Assembly (NCBI GenBank): GCA_024642665.1
Contig: JAHEAR010000003.1
Span: forward strand, 147,051-211,050
Reading direction: 5' to 3'
DNA: 64,000 bases
Source: Bacteroidota bacterium
GTDB lineage: Bacteria; Bacteroidota; Bacteroidia; Chitinophagales; Saprospiraceae
Positions 28,090-38,679 of this stretch are shown here, piece after piece. Under the pieces are notes generated by a model. That model worked only from the letters and a program-made list of their open reading frames with translations, did not search any database and had not been told where the DNA came from. The position numbers were made by a program, and so were the translations under genes. Position 1 is the stretch's first letter. Every line of letters starts with the position of its first letter.

Positions 28090-31000
28090 ATGTCTCTTAA
28101 AAAGAAGCACGTCAAACAGAAGCAGTTTTTTCGCAGTATCTCACTGAGCTTGACATCTCCGGATGATATTCTGGAACGTTCATACGGTGAGGTCTTAAAA
28201 CCTGAAACGATCAACTATCGTTCATATAAACCTGAGCGTGATGGATTGTTTTGTGAGCGAATCTTCGGCCCTGTCAAAGACTTCGAATGCTATTGTGGTA
28301 AATACAAGCGTATTCGTTATAAAGGTATCGTATGTGATCGCTGCGGTGTAGAGGTAACCGAAAAGAAAGTGCGACGCGAGCGAATGGGTCACATCAAGTT
28401 GGTGGTGCCTGTCGTGCACATATGGTTTTTTAAATCGCTGCCAAACAAGATTGGTTACATTCTGGGATTATCATCCAAGAATCTTGAGTCCATCATATAC
28501 TACGAGCGGTATGTTGTGATTAAGCAGGGTATTAAAGAGCAGGATGGTATCAACCAGATGGATCTGCTGACGGAAGAAGAATATTTTGACGTTCTGGACA
28601 CACTTCCGGAAGGCAATCAAATGTTGGATGATGAAGATCCAAATAAGTTTGTTGCCAAGATGGGAGCGGAAGCTGTATATGATCTTCTGGCCAATATTGA
28701 TCTTAAGAAGCTTTCTGACAATTTGCGTCATCAATCTGCGACTGAAACATCTCAACAGAGAAAATCAGAAGCCTTAAAAAGATTGCGCGTTGTAGAAGCG
28801 ATTCGCGAAGGAAATACCCATACGGAGAATCGTCCGGAATGGATGATCATCCAGTATCTGCCGGTTATTCCACCAGAGCTGCGTCCACTTGTTCCATTGG
28901 ATGGTGGTCGTTTTGCGAGTTCTGATTTGAATGACTTGTACCGACGAGTGATTATTCGAAACAATCGATTGAAGCGATTACTTGAGATCAAAGCACCGGA
29001 GGTGATTCTTAGAAATGAGAAGCGGATGCTACAGGAAGCTGTGGATTCTCTTTTTGACAACTCAAGAAAATCAAATGCAGTAAAAGCTGAAGGTGGTCGT
29101 GCATTGAAATCCTTGAGTGACATTCTCAAAGGAAAGCAAGGTCGTTTCCGTCAAAACCTTTTAGGTAAGCGTGTTGACTACAGTGGTCGTTCTGTCATTG
29201 TTGTAGGACCGACTTTGAAATTGCATGAATGTGGTATTCCAAAAGGAATGGCAGCAGAACTTTTCAAGCCTTTTATCATTCGCAAGTTGATTGAAAGAGG
29301 AATTGTAAAGACTGTGAAATCGGCTAAGAAATTAGTCGATCGCAAGGAGCCTGTGATTTGGGATATTCTGGAAAACATATTAAAAGGGCATCCTGTCTTA
29401 TTGAATAGAGCCCCAACGCTACACCGTTTGTCTATCCAGGCTTTTCAGCCTCAGTTAGTTGAAGGTAAAGCGATACAATTGCATCCATTAGTTTGTACTG
29501 CGTTCAACGCCGACTTTGACGGTGACCAGATGGCGGTCCATGTTCCGCTGGGACAGGCTGCGATTCTGGAAGCCCAACTATTGATGCTTGCATCACACAA
29601 CATGCTTAACCCACAGGATGGATCACCGGTCACTTTGCCTTCACAGGACATGGTATTGGGATTGTACTACCTGACGAAAGAGCGTTTCTCCGCTGATGGA
29701 GAAAAAGTGAAAGGTGAGGGTAAGACATTTTACAGTGCAGAAGAGGTAGTCATTGCACACAACGAAGGACAATTGGATCTGCATGCCTCCATTAAAATCA
29801 GAGCAAGAGTAGAAGATGAAGAAGGAAATCTGGTGATCAAATTAATTGAAACTACTACCGGTAAGGTTCTTTTCAATCAGTTTGCTCCGGAGTCAGTACC
29901 GTTTATTAATATCCTGCTGACTAAGAAAAACCTTAGAAAAGTTATTGCAGATATTCTGACACGAACTGATTTCCCAACAACCGCTGCGTTCCTTGATGAT
30001 ATCAAGAATCTTGGTTTTGGTTGGGCTTTCCGAGCAGGACTTTCCTTTAAGCTTGGTGATTTGATCACGCCTTCCATCAAAGAAGAGACGCTTAATACAG
30101 CGCAGCAGGATGTGGATGAAGTTTTCGCTAACTACAATATGGGTCTGATTACTGAAAACGAGCGTTATAATCAGACGATTGATAAGTGGACGTATGCAGA
30201 TAATAAAATCACAGAGAGTCTGATGAAAGAATTGTCTGTGCACAATCAGGGTTTCAACTCAGTATTTATGATGTTGGATTCCGGAGCGAGAGGTTCTAAG
30301 AATCAGATTAAGCAGCTTTGCGGATTGAGAGGATTGATGGCTAAGCCAAGAAAATCCGGTGATACAGGAAGAGCGGTAATTGAAAACCCAATTCTTTCTA
30401 ACTTCCTTGATGGATTGAGTGTACAGGAATACTTTATCTCAACACACGGTGCGCGTAAAGGTCTTGCGGATACGGCTCTTAAAACAGCCGATGCAGGTTA
30501 CCTGACACGTCGTCTGGTGGATGTTGCGCAGGATGTTGTGGTGATGGAAGTGGATTGCGAAACATTGCGAGGTATTGATACATCTGCATTGAAAGATAAT
30601 GAGAAGATCATTGAAAGTTTGTCTTCCAGAATTCAAGGAAGATATTCTCTGTATGATATCCATGATCCACAGACTGATAAGCTGATCATAGCTTCCGGTG
30701 AATATTTCACTGATGCAGTTGCTGCGAAAGTTGAAAATTCAGGTATCGAGACAGTAACGATTCGTTCGGTCCTTACCTGTGAAGCGAAAAGAGGTACATG
30801 TGCCAAGTGTTACGGTAAGAACCTTGCCACTGGTCGTATCGCGGAAATGGGTGATGCTGTTGGTATTATTTCTGCGCAGAGTATTGGTGAGCCGGGTACA
30901 CAGCTGACACTTCGTACGTTCCACGTAGGGGGTATTGCATCACTTTCCAAGAAGGAGTCAGAATTGATAGCAAAGTTTGATGGTGTGCTTGAGTTTGAAG

Positions 31001-32379
31001 ATATGCGCACGGTCAAGTATGAAGATGAGGATGGAAAGCAGGAAGTTGTTATTTCCAGATCAGGCGAGATCAAGATCACTGATGCGGAAGGTAATCGGGT
31101 GCATGTATCGCATCACATTCCTTATGGCGCCAAGATCATGGTGAAGGATAAGCAGAAGATCAAGCGTGGTGAGATGATTTGTCATTGGGATATCTTCAAT
31201 GCGGTGATCATATCCGAGTTCTCCGGTATTGTGAAATATGATTCTGTAGAGGAAGGGGTTACTTTCCGCACAGAGCGTGATGATCAGACCGGATATGAAG
31301 AGAAAGTCATCATTGAATCAAAGAATAAGAAGAAGATTCCTTCGCTTAGCATTATTTCTAAGGATGGAGAAGAATTGAGAAACTATAATTTACCGGTAGG
31401 ATCTTATATCAATGTGGCGGATGGTGATCAGATCACAGCCGGAAAAATCATTGGTAAGATTCCACGTAAAACAAGCCAGATTCAGGATATTACCGGGGGT
31501 CTTCCAAGGGTAACCGAATTGTTTGAAGCTCGTAATCCTTCAAACCCTGCAGTTGTATCAGAGATTGATGGGGTAGTGAAGTTTGGAAGTATCAAGCGTG
31601 GTAATCGTGAGCTTTATGTCGTCGATGAAAAGACAGATCAAAACAGAAAATATTTGATTGGTTTGTCAAAGCACTTGTTGGTGCAGGAAGGTGACTTCGT
31701 GCGTGCCGGTATGGCTTTATCGGATGGTGCTATTTCTCCGGGTGATATTCTTGCGATTAAAGGACCTTTTGCTGTTCAATCCTATTTGGTGAACGGAATT
31801 CAGGAAGTTTATCGTTCGCAGGGTATCGCAATTAATGATAAGCACATTGAGGTAATTGTTCGCCAGATGATGCGTAGAGTATTAATCGTTGATCCGGGAG
31901 ATACAAGCTTCCTTCAAGGAGAATCTGTAGATCGTCATGACTTCTTTGAAGAGAATGATTTGATCTATGATCGCAAAGTCATTACAGATGCCGGTGATTC
32001 TCAGAAGTTCAATGCAGGTGGAGTAGTAACTCTGCGTCAGATTCGAGAAGAGAATTCTTATCTTAAGCGTAATGATCAGAAGATTTTATCTTATCGAGAT
32101 GCGGTGGCGGCGACGTCCAGTACTATGCTTCAGGGTATTACAAGATCTTCTTTGGGTACTAAGAGTTGGATCTCTGCAGCTTCGTTCCAGGAGACCACTA
32201 AAGTCCTGAGCACAGCTGCCATTGCTGCGAAGCGTGATGATCTTCAGGGCTTGAAAGAGAATGTAATTGTAGGTAAGCGTATTCCTGCGGGAACCGGTGC
32301 TTTCAACTATGATAATATTGTTGTTCTTCCAAAAGAAGCTGAAGAGGTTGTTGAAAGTGGGTATGAAGATGAGAACTAG
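28090..32379 (+). CDS. rpoC: DNA-directed RNA polymerase subunit beta'
   Basis: A 1429-residue catalytic subunit. It has the N-terminal zinc site (CYCGKY and CDRCG, about residues 65-90), the active-site loop [14 protein letters not shown] that holds the catalytic Mg, the bridge helix and trigger loop ([16 protein letters not shown]), the second zinc site ([11 protein letters not shown]), and the C-terminal part with [15 protein letters not shown]. The operon ends here, with a strong bidirectional terminator 28 bp downstream. Confidence 0.99.
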   Translation: MSLKKKHVKQKQFFRSISLSLTSPDDILERSYGEVLKPETINYRSYKPERDGLFCERIFGPVKDFECYCGKYKRIRYKGIVCDRCGVEVTEKKVRRERMGHIKLVVPVVHIWFFKSLPNKIGYILGLSSKNLESIIYYERYVVIKQGIKEQDGINQMDLLTEEEYFDVLDTLPEGNQMLDDEDPNKFVAKMGAEAVYDLLANIDLKKLSDNLRHQSATETSQQRKSEALKRLRVVEAIREGNTHTENRPEWMIIQYLPVIPPELRPLVPLDGGRFASSDLNDLYRRVIIRNNRLKRLLEIKAPEVILRNEKRMLQEAVDSLFDNSRKSNAVKAEGGRALKSLSDILKGKQGRFRQNLLGKRVDYSGRSVIVVGPTLKLHECGIPKGMAAELFKPFIIRKLIERGIVKTVKSAKKLVDRKEPVIWDILENILKGHPVLLNRAPTLHRLSIQAFQPQLVEGKAIQLHPLVCTAFNADFDGDQMAVHVPLGQAAILEAQLLMLASHNMLNPQDGSPVTLPSQDMVLGLYYLTKERFSADGEKVKGEGKTFYSAEEVVIAHNEGQLDLHASIKIRARVEDEEGNLVIKLIETTTGKVLFNQFAPESVPFINILLTKKNLRKVIADILTRTDFPTTAAFLDDIKNLGFGWAFRAGLSFKLGDLITPSIKEETLNTAQQDVDEVFANYNMGLITENERYNQTIDKWTYADNKITESLMKELSVHNQGFNSVFMMLDSGARGSKNQIKQLCGLRGLMAKPRKSGDTGRAVIENPILSNFLDGLSVQEYFISTHGARKGLADTALKTADAGYLTRRLVDVAQDVVVMEVDCETLRGIDTSALKDNEKIIESLSSRIQGRYSLYDIHDPQTDKLIIASGEYFTDAVAAKVENSGIETVTIRSVLTCEAKRGTCAKCYGKNLATGRIAEMGDAVGIISAQSIGEPGTQLTLRTFHVGGIASLSKKESELIAKFDGVLEFEDMRTVKYEDEDGKQEVVISRSGEIKITDAEGNRVHVSHHIPYGAKIMVKDKQKIKRGEMICHWDIFNAVIISEFSGIVKYDSVEEGVTFRTERDDQTGYEEKVIIESKNKKKIPSLSIISKDGEELRNYNLPVGSYINVADGDQITAGKIIGKIPRKTSQIQDITGGLPRVTELFEARNPSNPAVVSEIDGVVKFGSIKRGNRELYVVDEKTDQNRKYLIGLSKHLLVQEGDFVRAGMALSDGAISPGDILAIKGPFAVQSYLVNGIQEVYRSQGIAINDKHIEVIVRQMMRRVLIVDPGDTSFLQGESVDRHDFFEENDLIYDRKVITDAGDSQKFNAGGVVTLRQIREENSYLKRNDQKILSYRDAVAATSSTMLQGITRSSLGTKSWISAASFQETTKVLSTAAIAAKRDDLQGLKENVIVGKRIPAGTGAFNYDNIVVLPKEAEEVVESGYEDEN

Positions 32380-32406
32380 ATAACTGAACTTTATTCATGT
32401 GATTAT

Positions 32407-32438
32407 AAAAAAGGGCTGATCAACATCAGCCCTTTTTT
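32407..32438. terminator. Bidirectional terminator between rpoC and ribE
   Basis: A symmetric 14-bp stem, A6-GGGCTGAT / ATCAGCCC-T6, with a 4-nt loop. It has a T-run on both strands, so it can stop rpoBC transcripts on the plus strand and ribE transcripts on the minus strand. Its right edge touches the ribE stop codon. Confidence 0.93.
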
Positions 32439-33034
32439 CATTTATCGCCATGGATCGTCGCCATTCGGAGGAGATATTTTCCAACTACATCAAACTCAAT
32501 ATTCACGGGTTGATTTTTCTGCAGGTATTTGAAATTGGTGTTTTCAAATGTATAGGGAATGATCGCTACTTCAAATGTGTTTTCAAATAAATTAGCCACC
32601 GTCAGACTAACACCATTCAGGCATACAGATCCTCTTGGTATGATCAGTGCTGCAAAGGGTTCCGGTAGGTCGAAAGTAAAAACCCAACTTCCATTTTTAT
32701 CTTCTATGTTGGTACAGACGATGCAAGTATCTACATGTCCCTGTACTATATGACCATCCAGTAGGGTAGTTGGGGTAACAGAAGTTTCAAGATTAAGTAC
32801 TTGTCCAATGGTAAGCGCGTTAAAAGTAGTCTTTGATAAAGTTTCAGCGACCACTTCAACTACGTGCGCGCCATTCAATACTTCTATGATGGTCAGGCAA
32901 ACACCATCATGCGCAACACTTTGATCGATACTGAATGTATCTGACAAAGGCGAAGCAATCGTGATGCGTGTAGTGGTTCCTGAAGGGAGCATGGATTGAA
33001 CCTTGCCCATTGATTTGATGATGCCTGAAAACAT
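32438..33034 (-). CDS. ribE: Riboflavin synthase, alpha subunit
   Basis: A 198-residue enzyme that dismutates two 6,7-dimethyl-8-ribityllumazine molecules to riboflavin. Two lumazine-binding repeats are seen: the first from MFSGIIKSMGKV with HDGVCLTI, the second from GHIVQGHVDTC with GSVCLNGVSLTV. Length is standard. The gene stands alone between the rpoC terminator and a T9SS cargo gene on the same strand; a TAnnTTTG box lies 23 nt upstream, so it has its own promoter. No FMN riboswitch is visible in the 51-bp gap. Confidence 0.97.
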   Translation of the reverse strand: MFSGIIKSMGKVQSMLPSGTTTRITIASPLSDTFSIDQSVAHDGVCLTIIEVLNGAHVVEVVAETLSKTTFNALTIGQVLNLETSVTPTTLLDGHIVQGHVDTCIVCTNIEDKNGSWVFTFDLPEPFAALIIPRGSVCLNGVSLTVANLFENTFEVAIIPYTFENTNFKYLQKNQPVNIEFDVVGKYLLRMATIHGDK

Positions 33035-33057
33035 GATCTTGATTTAATTGCAAGTCA

Positions 33058-33065
33058 CAAAGATA
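33058..33065 (-). promoter_or_regulatory. -7 box TATCTTTG, ribE promoter
   Basis: Exact TAnnTTTG match on the minus strand, 23 nt before the ribE ATG, giving an expected leader of about 20 nt. Confidence 0.6.
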
Positions 33066-33085
33066 AGGATGCAAATGGCGAAAGA

Positions 33086-35785
33086 CTATCCTCTAATTAA
33101 TTCTATATAACCTGAAAGGATGATCGGATCCTGGTTTTGTCGCTCATAGGCTTCGCAAGTGTAATAATATACACCATCCGATACCTCTTTGCCGCCCATA
33201 TTTTTTCCGTCCCAATTAATTTGAGGATCCGTTGTTGTATAAATTAACTGCCCCCATCGATTAAATACTTTAAACTGAATCGTCTCAATAAAACGAGAAC
33301 TATATGGAATGAATAAATCATTCTGTCCATCGCCGTTAGGGGTAAAAGCATTTGGAAGTTTAAATACAGGACAATTATTAACGCAGGCTTCATTGGAAGG
33401 ATTACTTGCATTGCCGATTTGATCTATGGCAATGACTGTATAGCATCCGGCGATGGTTTCTCCCGGTTTGTGTTCAAATGTTTTAAGAGGTTCGGCTACC
33501 TCTCCTACTTCTTCATAAGGACCTCCGGGCACTTCACTAAAATAAATCAGGTAATGATCTACATCGGTATCGCCACAAGGTAAGGTCCATGTGATATAAT
33601 TAATAAAAGCATCAGCAGGGACATCAGGATCAGCTTCGTCACAAATATTGGTGACAGAAATGATAGGTGCACAGGGTGGTACATTATCCTCAGGTACCGT
33701 GCAGGCTTCTTGAGAAAAGTTCAACAGTGGGGTAGGCACCATGTCCAAACCGTAATCCCCAAATCCTAATATCTTATAACAATATTCTAATCCGTTAGAA
33801 ATGTTCAGCTCGTCTTTGTAAGTATCCTGTGTTGTCGTCCCGACTAAATTGAAAGACCCTCCCTGATCGCTTCGCCATATTTCGAACGTATAATTATCCC
33901 AGGGCGTTTCATAGGTCCATGAAAGTAAACTGGCTTCATCGGAGGGTAATGCAGCCAGAAATATGGAAGATGCCGGAGAGGAGGAACCGTAGGGCGTTGA
34001 AGCATTGGCGGTATAGAAATCCATCCTGTAATTATACCCTTGATTACGGGTATCCAGCGGTAGATCTAAAAACATAGTGTCAGAAAGACTTCCAAAAAAA
34101 GGTGCTGTAAAGGAGGCGCCGGCTACGGGTTGAAAATTAGTCCCTGTAAGTCCTACTGCCCGCATCAACTGGTATCGATATGGCCCTGGAAAAACCGTTG
34201 TATCAAGGGCTGCAGGATCAGGACCGATCCATTTGACAAGCATTTGTCCATTGATATCATCCGTTACGTCAACAGATGCTTTTATCAATAATGGCCGATC
34301 CGCTTTTGCTCTCAGACAGACTTCCGTTGATGGTATGCTCTCCACGCGAAGATAGGGTTGACCCGATGGTGTCGTTAAAGCAAATTCAGCAAGTAATCTG
34401 TAGCAATAACTTCCATCATCCTCAATGTCCGCATCTTCGAAAAAATAGCGTCCATCTTTCGTGCCTTTCCAGTTGGCAATTATCTTAGTATACCCTCGTC
34501 CTTCGAGACCGGTCTCACAAGTGTCCGGTATAAACTGGTTGCTACCGGTTCGTTTCCAGACCGAGAACCCTTTGAAATAATTATTCGCTACAGCATCACA
34601 GGCATATGGGAGATCCCAGGAGAGTTGTAAGGTTTCGTCTCCATTTTCTATATCCAGCCCAAGTGGAGGAGGTCCAACGACCTTGAGGCGAATGGTAAAG
34701 AGATCCACTAATCCCGTGGTATCTAAAAAATCATCTACTGCTTTGATCACAACAGTGTATGGTTGTTCGCGAATTTGCTCACATGCCGGTGTCCAAATCA
34801 ATAAAGCTTGAAATGGCGGCACCTGAAATCCTCCCGGACTATCATCGAGAACGGCTTTATTGTCTGTCAATTCAAAGGGCCCACCGGAGGCTGATACCTT
34901 AACTAATTGCCCTAAATCCGGATCAGAAATATTAATTCCAATTTCTATGGTTTGACCTGCCACGACACAGACTTCATCCAGCGTTTCAATTTCAGGTGGA
35001 TTGTTTTCGCAAACTAAAACCAGGATCTGCATATCACGAATAAAAGAACTGATTAGCACTCCGCCGCGATACTCATTGATTCTAAAAGCAATATTATATT
35101 CCCCGGCGATTTGCGGTGCATTCCATACCAGATCACCAGTGATCGGATCCAGGGTGAGGATATTGTCCGGTCCGGGTTCGATTTGGGATGGATGGATATA
35201 ATTTGGCACATTCAGCCCGCTGTCCTGCAGTGGTACAATGAATTCAAACGCAAGGCTGTCCCCATCTACATCAAATGCATTTGGGTTGTGGATATATCGT
35301 TTGCCCACACAAGCAAAATCAATCGGAGGTTGTAATAACACAGCTGTATTGTTGTACCCTTGAAATTGTGGATTGAGAAATGTGTAGGTCGCTTCGATAT
35401 AAAAAGGAACCCCTTCGGAGTTAGGTGGATTTACATTTAGAATCCCACCATTCCGATTTGGATCCATCATGGAAATATTATATGTGGCTCTTCCCGGATA
35501 GGTATGCGTGGCTACGTAATAATTTAATTTCCGGTTGTTGGTTAATGGGGTGCCATTTCCATTGATCCGGTATATAAATTCTGCACTACCATCTCCCCAA
35601 AAAATTAAAACACTGTCTCTGTCAGCCTGTGTACTACTCGTCTTGGTATAGGTAGTGACGGTAACTTCGATCGTCAGATCACCGGTTTGGCGAATGGTAA
35701 TTTCACCGGCACGGTTATGCGTTGCCAAAAGGTCATTGGACAGCCAAAGACAAATAAACAATAAAAGAACCCTGAAATAGCCCAT
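33086..35785 (-). CDS. Large secreted protein with gliding-motility/T9SS type B C-terminal sorting domain
   Basis: An 899-residue exported protein. The ATG at 35785 is chosen because it begins a signal peptide (MGYFRVLLLFICLWLSNDLLA); an in-frame start 87 bp upstream has no signal. The long middle is beta-rich with PKD/cadherin and fibronectin-III-like stretches (several WTLPC, SWDLPYAC and YRL patterns), typical of adhesins. The last about 85 residues, from KLPNAFTPNGDGQNDLF through FNRWGQLIY to WDGKNMGGKEVSDGVYYY, are the gliding-associated C-terminal domain that sends proteins through the type IX secretion system. It is expected at the cell surface or released. A TATATTTA near-match lies just upstream. 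Confidence 0.93.
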   Translation of the reverse strand: MGYFRVLLLFICLWLSNDLLATHNRAGEITIRQTGDLTIEVTVTTYTKTSSTQADRDSVLIFWGDGSAEFIYRINGNGTPLTNNRKLNYYVATHTYPGRATYNISMMDPNRNGGILNVNPPNSEGVPFYIEATYTFLNPQFQGYNNTAVLLQPPIDFACVGKRYIHNPNAFDVDGDSLAFEFIVPLQDSGLNVPNYIHPSQIEPGPDNILTLDPITGDLVWNAPQIAGEYNIAFRINEYRGGVLISSFIRDMQILVLVCENNPPEIETLDEVCVVAGQTIEIGINISDPDLGQLVKVSASGGPFELTDNKAVLDDSPGGFQVPPFQALLIWTPACEQIREQPYTVVIKAVDDFLDTTGLVDLFTIRLKVVGPPPLGLDIENGDETLQLSWDLPYACDAVANNYFKGFSVWKRTGSNQFIPDTCETGLEGRGYTKIIANWKGTKDGRYFFEDADIEDDGSYCYRLLAEFALTTPSGQPYLRVESIPSTEVCLRAKADRPLLIKASVDVTDDINGQMLVKWIGPDPAALDTTVFPGPYRYQLMRAVGLTGTNFQPVAGASFTAPFFGSLSDTMFLDLPLDTRNQGYNYRMDFYTANASTPYGSSSPASSIFLAALPSDEASLLSWTYETPWDNYTFEIWRSDQGGSFNLVGTTTQDTYKDELNISNGLEYCYKILGFGDYGLDMVPTPLLNFSQEACTVPEDNVPPCAPIISVTNICDEADPDVPADAFINYITWTLPCGDTDVDHYLIYFSEVPGGPYEEVGEVAEPLKTFEHKPGETIAGCYTVIAIDQIGNASNPSNEACVNNCPVFKLPNAFTPNGDGQNDLFIPYSSRFIETIQFKVFNRWGQLIYTTTDPQINWDGKNMGGKEVSDGVYYYTCEAYERQNQDPIILSGYIELIRG

Positions 35786-35946
35786 AATCTCAGCTAAATA
35801 TAGGTATAAACGGTAAATACGCTTCCAAAGTTGGGGTAAAATTGTCCAATTGCCATTCAGCTTGCAAAACACATGAAATGATCGGTTGTATTATGGAGCA
35901 TCCTATGCAGAAGTACTTAGCTTCAGTATCAAAAGTTAACATAAAC

Positions 35947-36822
35947 CTATTGATCATCCAGGTCAAGGAATCGTTCAAGGGCGTTTTCCCAGGAGGGAAT
36001 TGGGGCATTCAGAAGAAGAGATATTCTATCACAGTTGAGGAGACTGTATGGTGGCCGCGGAGCAGGAGCGCCATATGCTTCCGTTGTGGTAGTAGTAATA
36101 CTGCATTCAATATCCTTCAATGCAAATATTTTTCTGGCAAAATCATCCCAGGTTACCTGACCTGCATTAGCGAAATTAAAAACACCCTGAATATGATCGC
36201 TACCTCCGTTGGTATCTTTCATGATAAGTGATTTCACTGCCCAAACAATATCATGCGTGTACGTGGGGGCGCCCAGCTGATCACCAACAATGCTGAGATG
36301 ATCTTTAACCTTTCCAAGCCGAAGCATGGTATTGACAAAATTATGACCACCCGGTCCGTATACCCAGGAAGTTCTCAGAATTGTATGACTGGCTCCTGAT
36401 GATGCAATGGCGATTTCTCCATTTCGTTTTGATTGCGCATAAATTCCTTTTGGTTCGAGGGGATCATTTTCTTTCAGGGGTCTGCGCAATGCATTATGAT
36501 AGACATAGTCTGAAGAAAAATCAATTAAATGAACACCTGCTTTTTTGCAAGCTGCAGCGATGTATCCCGGTGCCAGCACATTATAAAGATTGGCTTTCTC
36601 AGGATGTGTTTCTGCCTCATCAACTTTTGTATAAGCAGCGCAATTGATCCAATACTTCACTTGTGGCAGTGTCGTCAGTATATTGTTGATTTTTGTTTCG
36701 TCAGCAATATCCAGCTGGCCTCGATCAAAGGAATATACACTATAACCATCTTGGAAAGAAAGGAGTTTTAGGAATGCTTGCCCGAGTTGTCCGGAAGCGC
36801 CACTGATGATGATTGGAATCAA
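35947..36822 (-). CDS. rfbD: dTDP-4-dehydrorhamnose reductase
   Basis: A 291-residue SDR-superfamily enzyme performing the last step of dTDP-L-rhamnose synthesis with NAD(P)H. The N-terminal Rossmann motif GASGQLGQ, the SDYVYHNALRRPLKENDPLEPKG-type central region (with Tyr and Lys of YAQSK) and RTSWVYGPGGHNFV are as in RmlD. It overlaps rfbC by 4 bp and is the last gene of the minus-strand operon led by the unknown gene at 40159. rfbA and rfbB are not in the window. Confidence 0.95.
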   Translation of the reverse strand: MIPIIISGASGQLGQAFLKLLSFQDGYSVYSFDRGQLDIADETKINNILTTLPQVKYWINCAAYTKVDEAETHPEKANLYNVLAPGYIAAACKKAGVHLIDFSSDYVYHNALRRPLKENDPLEPKGIYAQSKRNGEIAIASSGASHTILRTSWVYGPGGHNFVNTMLRLGKVKDHLSIVGDQLGAPTYTHDIVWAVKSLIMKDTNGGSDHIQGVFNFANAGQVTWDDFARKIFALKDIECSITTTTTEAYGAPAPRPPYSLLNCDRISLLLNAPIPSWENALERFLDLDDQ

Positions 36823-37373
36823 AATTTTAGATTTGCTAATGAAGGAAGGTGCTGATCTTTTTCAGAAACAATAAATGGGACTTCCAAAGAAGGCCACGAG
36901 ATTTGCAGTGCCGGGTCATCATATTTCAAACCACCCTCTGATGCCTGATGATAAAAATTATCACATTTATAACTAAACACGGTATCATCTTCAAGCACAA
37001 GATATCCATGGGCAAATCCTCTAGGCACCCAAAATTGTTTTTTGTTTTCTCCTGAAAGTAGTATGCCAAAACTTCTACCATAGGTAGGAGAATCTTTCCG
37101 CAGATCAACAGCGACATCATACACTGCTCCGGTGACGACACGCACCAGTTTGCCCTGAGCATGTTCGCCTTGTTGAAAATGTAATCCTCTTAAAACGCCT
37201 TTTGATGATTTTGCCTCATTGTCCTGGACAAATGTATATGCTCCGGGAAGCTGGTATCTTTCACCATGATAGGTCTCCAAAAAATATCCGCGTTCATCTG
37301 TAAATACGGATGGCGCTATGATTAAAAGTCCCTCAATGTCTGTGGTGGTCATGATCATTAGTACGAAATACAA
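36819..37373 (-). CDS. rfbC: dTDP-4-dehydrorhamnose 3,5-epimerase
   Basis: A 184-residue cupin enzyme that epimerises dTDP-4-dehydro-6-deoxyglucose. Motifs are RGLHFQ (catalytic His), GAVYDVAVDLRKDSPTYG and PRGFAHGYLVLEDD with a conserved Tyr near FYH. It starts 2 bp after der, overlaps rfbD by 4 bp, and is within the normal length range. The product feeds surface polysaccharide made with L-rhamnose. Confidence 0.96.
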   Translation of the reverse strand: MYFVLMIMTTTDIEGLLIIAPSVFTDERGYFLETYHGERYQLPGAYTFVQDNEAKSSKGVLRGLHFQQGEHAQGKLVRVVTGAVYDVAVDLRKDSPTYGRSFGILLSGENKKQFWVPRGFAHGYLVLEDDTVFSYKCDNFYHQASEGGLKYDDPALQISWPSLEVPFIVSEKDQHLPSLANLKF

Positions 37374-37375
37374 TT

Positions 37376-38677
37376 TTATTTTTGACGGAAATATATTCGA
37401 ATCGGTGAGCCTGTAAAGTTATGTGCTTCACGAATCTGATTTTCAATATAGTTTCTGTAATTCGGCTTTACTTCTTTTGGGTAATTACAGAATAGCGCAA
37501 AGGCAGGGAAGGGTACCGGCAACTGCGTGCTATATTTTATTTTAATCGGATGTCCCCGGAAACTTGGATGGGGTTGTTTTTGAACGATTGTTTCAATGAG
37601 TTCATTCAGTTGGGGTGTTGGTATTTTTCTTGCTCTGTTGTCAGCGACCTCCAGTGCTATTTCAATAGCTTTGAAGATTCGTTGCTTATCATGAACGGAA
37701 ATAAACAAAATAGGAACATCCGTAAACGGCGCCATCTTCTTTCGAATGACGCTTTCAATATCTCTGGCGGTATTGGTTTCCTTTTCAATAAGATCCCATT
37801 TATTGACGACAATCACCACACCTTTACTTCGGCGTAAAGCGAGTTGGAGAATACTTAAATCCTGACTTTCAAGTCCGGTCGTGGCATCGAGCATGAGCAT
37901 GCATACATCAGAATCTTCAATGGCATGAACAGTTCGAATGGTGCTGTAGAACTCAAGATTTTCCTCTACCTGCTGTTTTTTTCGCAGCCCTGCTGTATCA
38001 ATGATCAGAAAATCTTTTCCAAATTTATTGTAGCGGGTGTGAATTGAATCTCTGGTCGTACCGGCGATTTCCGTGACGATATGTCGCTGCTCACCCATCA
38101 GGGCATTGATAAAAGATGACTTCCCAACATTAGGTCTGCCGATGACGGCTATTTTAGGAATGTCTATCGCATCTTCTTCTTCATCCGAAAGGCTATCCGC
38201 TACGGCATCTAACACTTCTCCGGTGCCACTCCCTGAGATCGCAGATAAAAAGAAGGTTTCTTTGCATCCAAGACCCCAGAATTCATTGGCGGCCAGGTGA
38301 CGTTCAGGGTTATCAACCTTGTTGACGGCAAGCACAACTTTTTTATTTGACTTTCGAAGTTTATCGGCAATTTCTGCATCCAGATCCGTGATGCCCGTGG
38401 TGACATCTGTCATGAAGATGATGACTGTTGCTTCTTCAATGGCGATGTCCACTTGTTCCCGGATCGCTGCTTCAAAAATATCATCGGAGTGCTCTACAAA
38501 GCCACCGGTATCGATGATGGAAAAGGTTTTGCCATTCCAGTATCCCGACCCATACTGACGATCACGGGTGACCCCACTGAGATTATCGGTGATCGCCTGG
38601 CGCTGACCTACCATTCTGTTAAACAAGGTGGACTTACCTACATTAGGTCTTCCTACAATCGCTATAATATTGGGCAT
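37376..38677 (-). CDS. der: Ribosome biogenesis GTPase Der
   Basis: A 433-residue protein with two tandem GTPase domains, needed for 50S assembly. Each half has G1 GRPNVGKS, a G3 (DTGGF and DTAGL) and an NKxD box (NKVD, NKWD). A C-terminal KH-like domain (about 350-433) follows. It lies 2 bp after era and 2 bp before rfbC. Two GTPases that act on the two ribosomal subunits are thus made from one transcript. Confidence 0.98.
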   Translation of the reverse strand: MPNIIAIVGRPNVGKSTLFNRMVGQRQAITDNLSGVTRDRQYGSGYWNGKTFSIIDTGGFVEHSDDIFEAAIREQVDIAIEEATVIIFMTDVTTGITDLDAEIADKLRKSNKKVVLAVNKVDNPERHLAANEFWGLGCKETFFLSAISGSGTGEVLDAVADSLSDEEEDAIDIPKIAVIGRPNVGKSSFINALMGEQRHIVTEIAGTTRDSIHTRYNKFGKDFLIIDTAGLRKKQQVEENLEFYSTIRTVHAIEDSDVCMLMLDATTGLESQDLSILQLALRRSKGVVIVVNKWDLIEKETNTARDIESVIRKKMAPFTDVPILFISVHDKQRIFKAIEIALEVADNRARKIPTPQLNELIETIVQKQPHPSFRGHPIKIKYSTQLPVPFPAFALFCNYPKEVKPNYRNYIENQIREAHNFTGSPIRIYFRQK

Positions 38678-38679
38678 AA

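Noticed and set aside
35786-35872. Longer start of the T9SS protein
   Set aside because: The 29 extra residues would precede and hide the signal peptide that starts at 35785.
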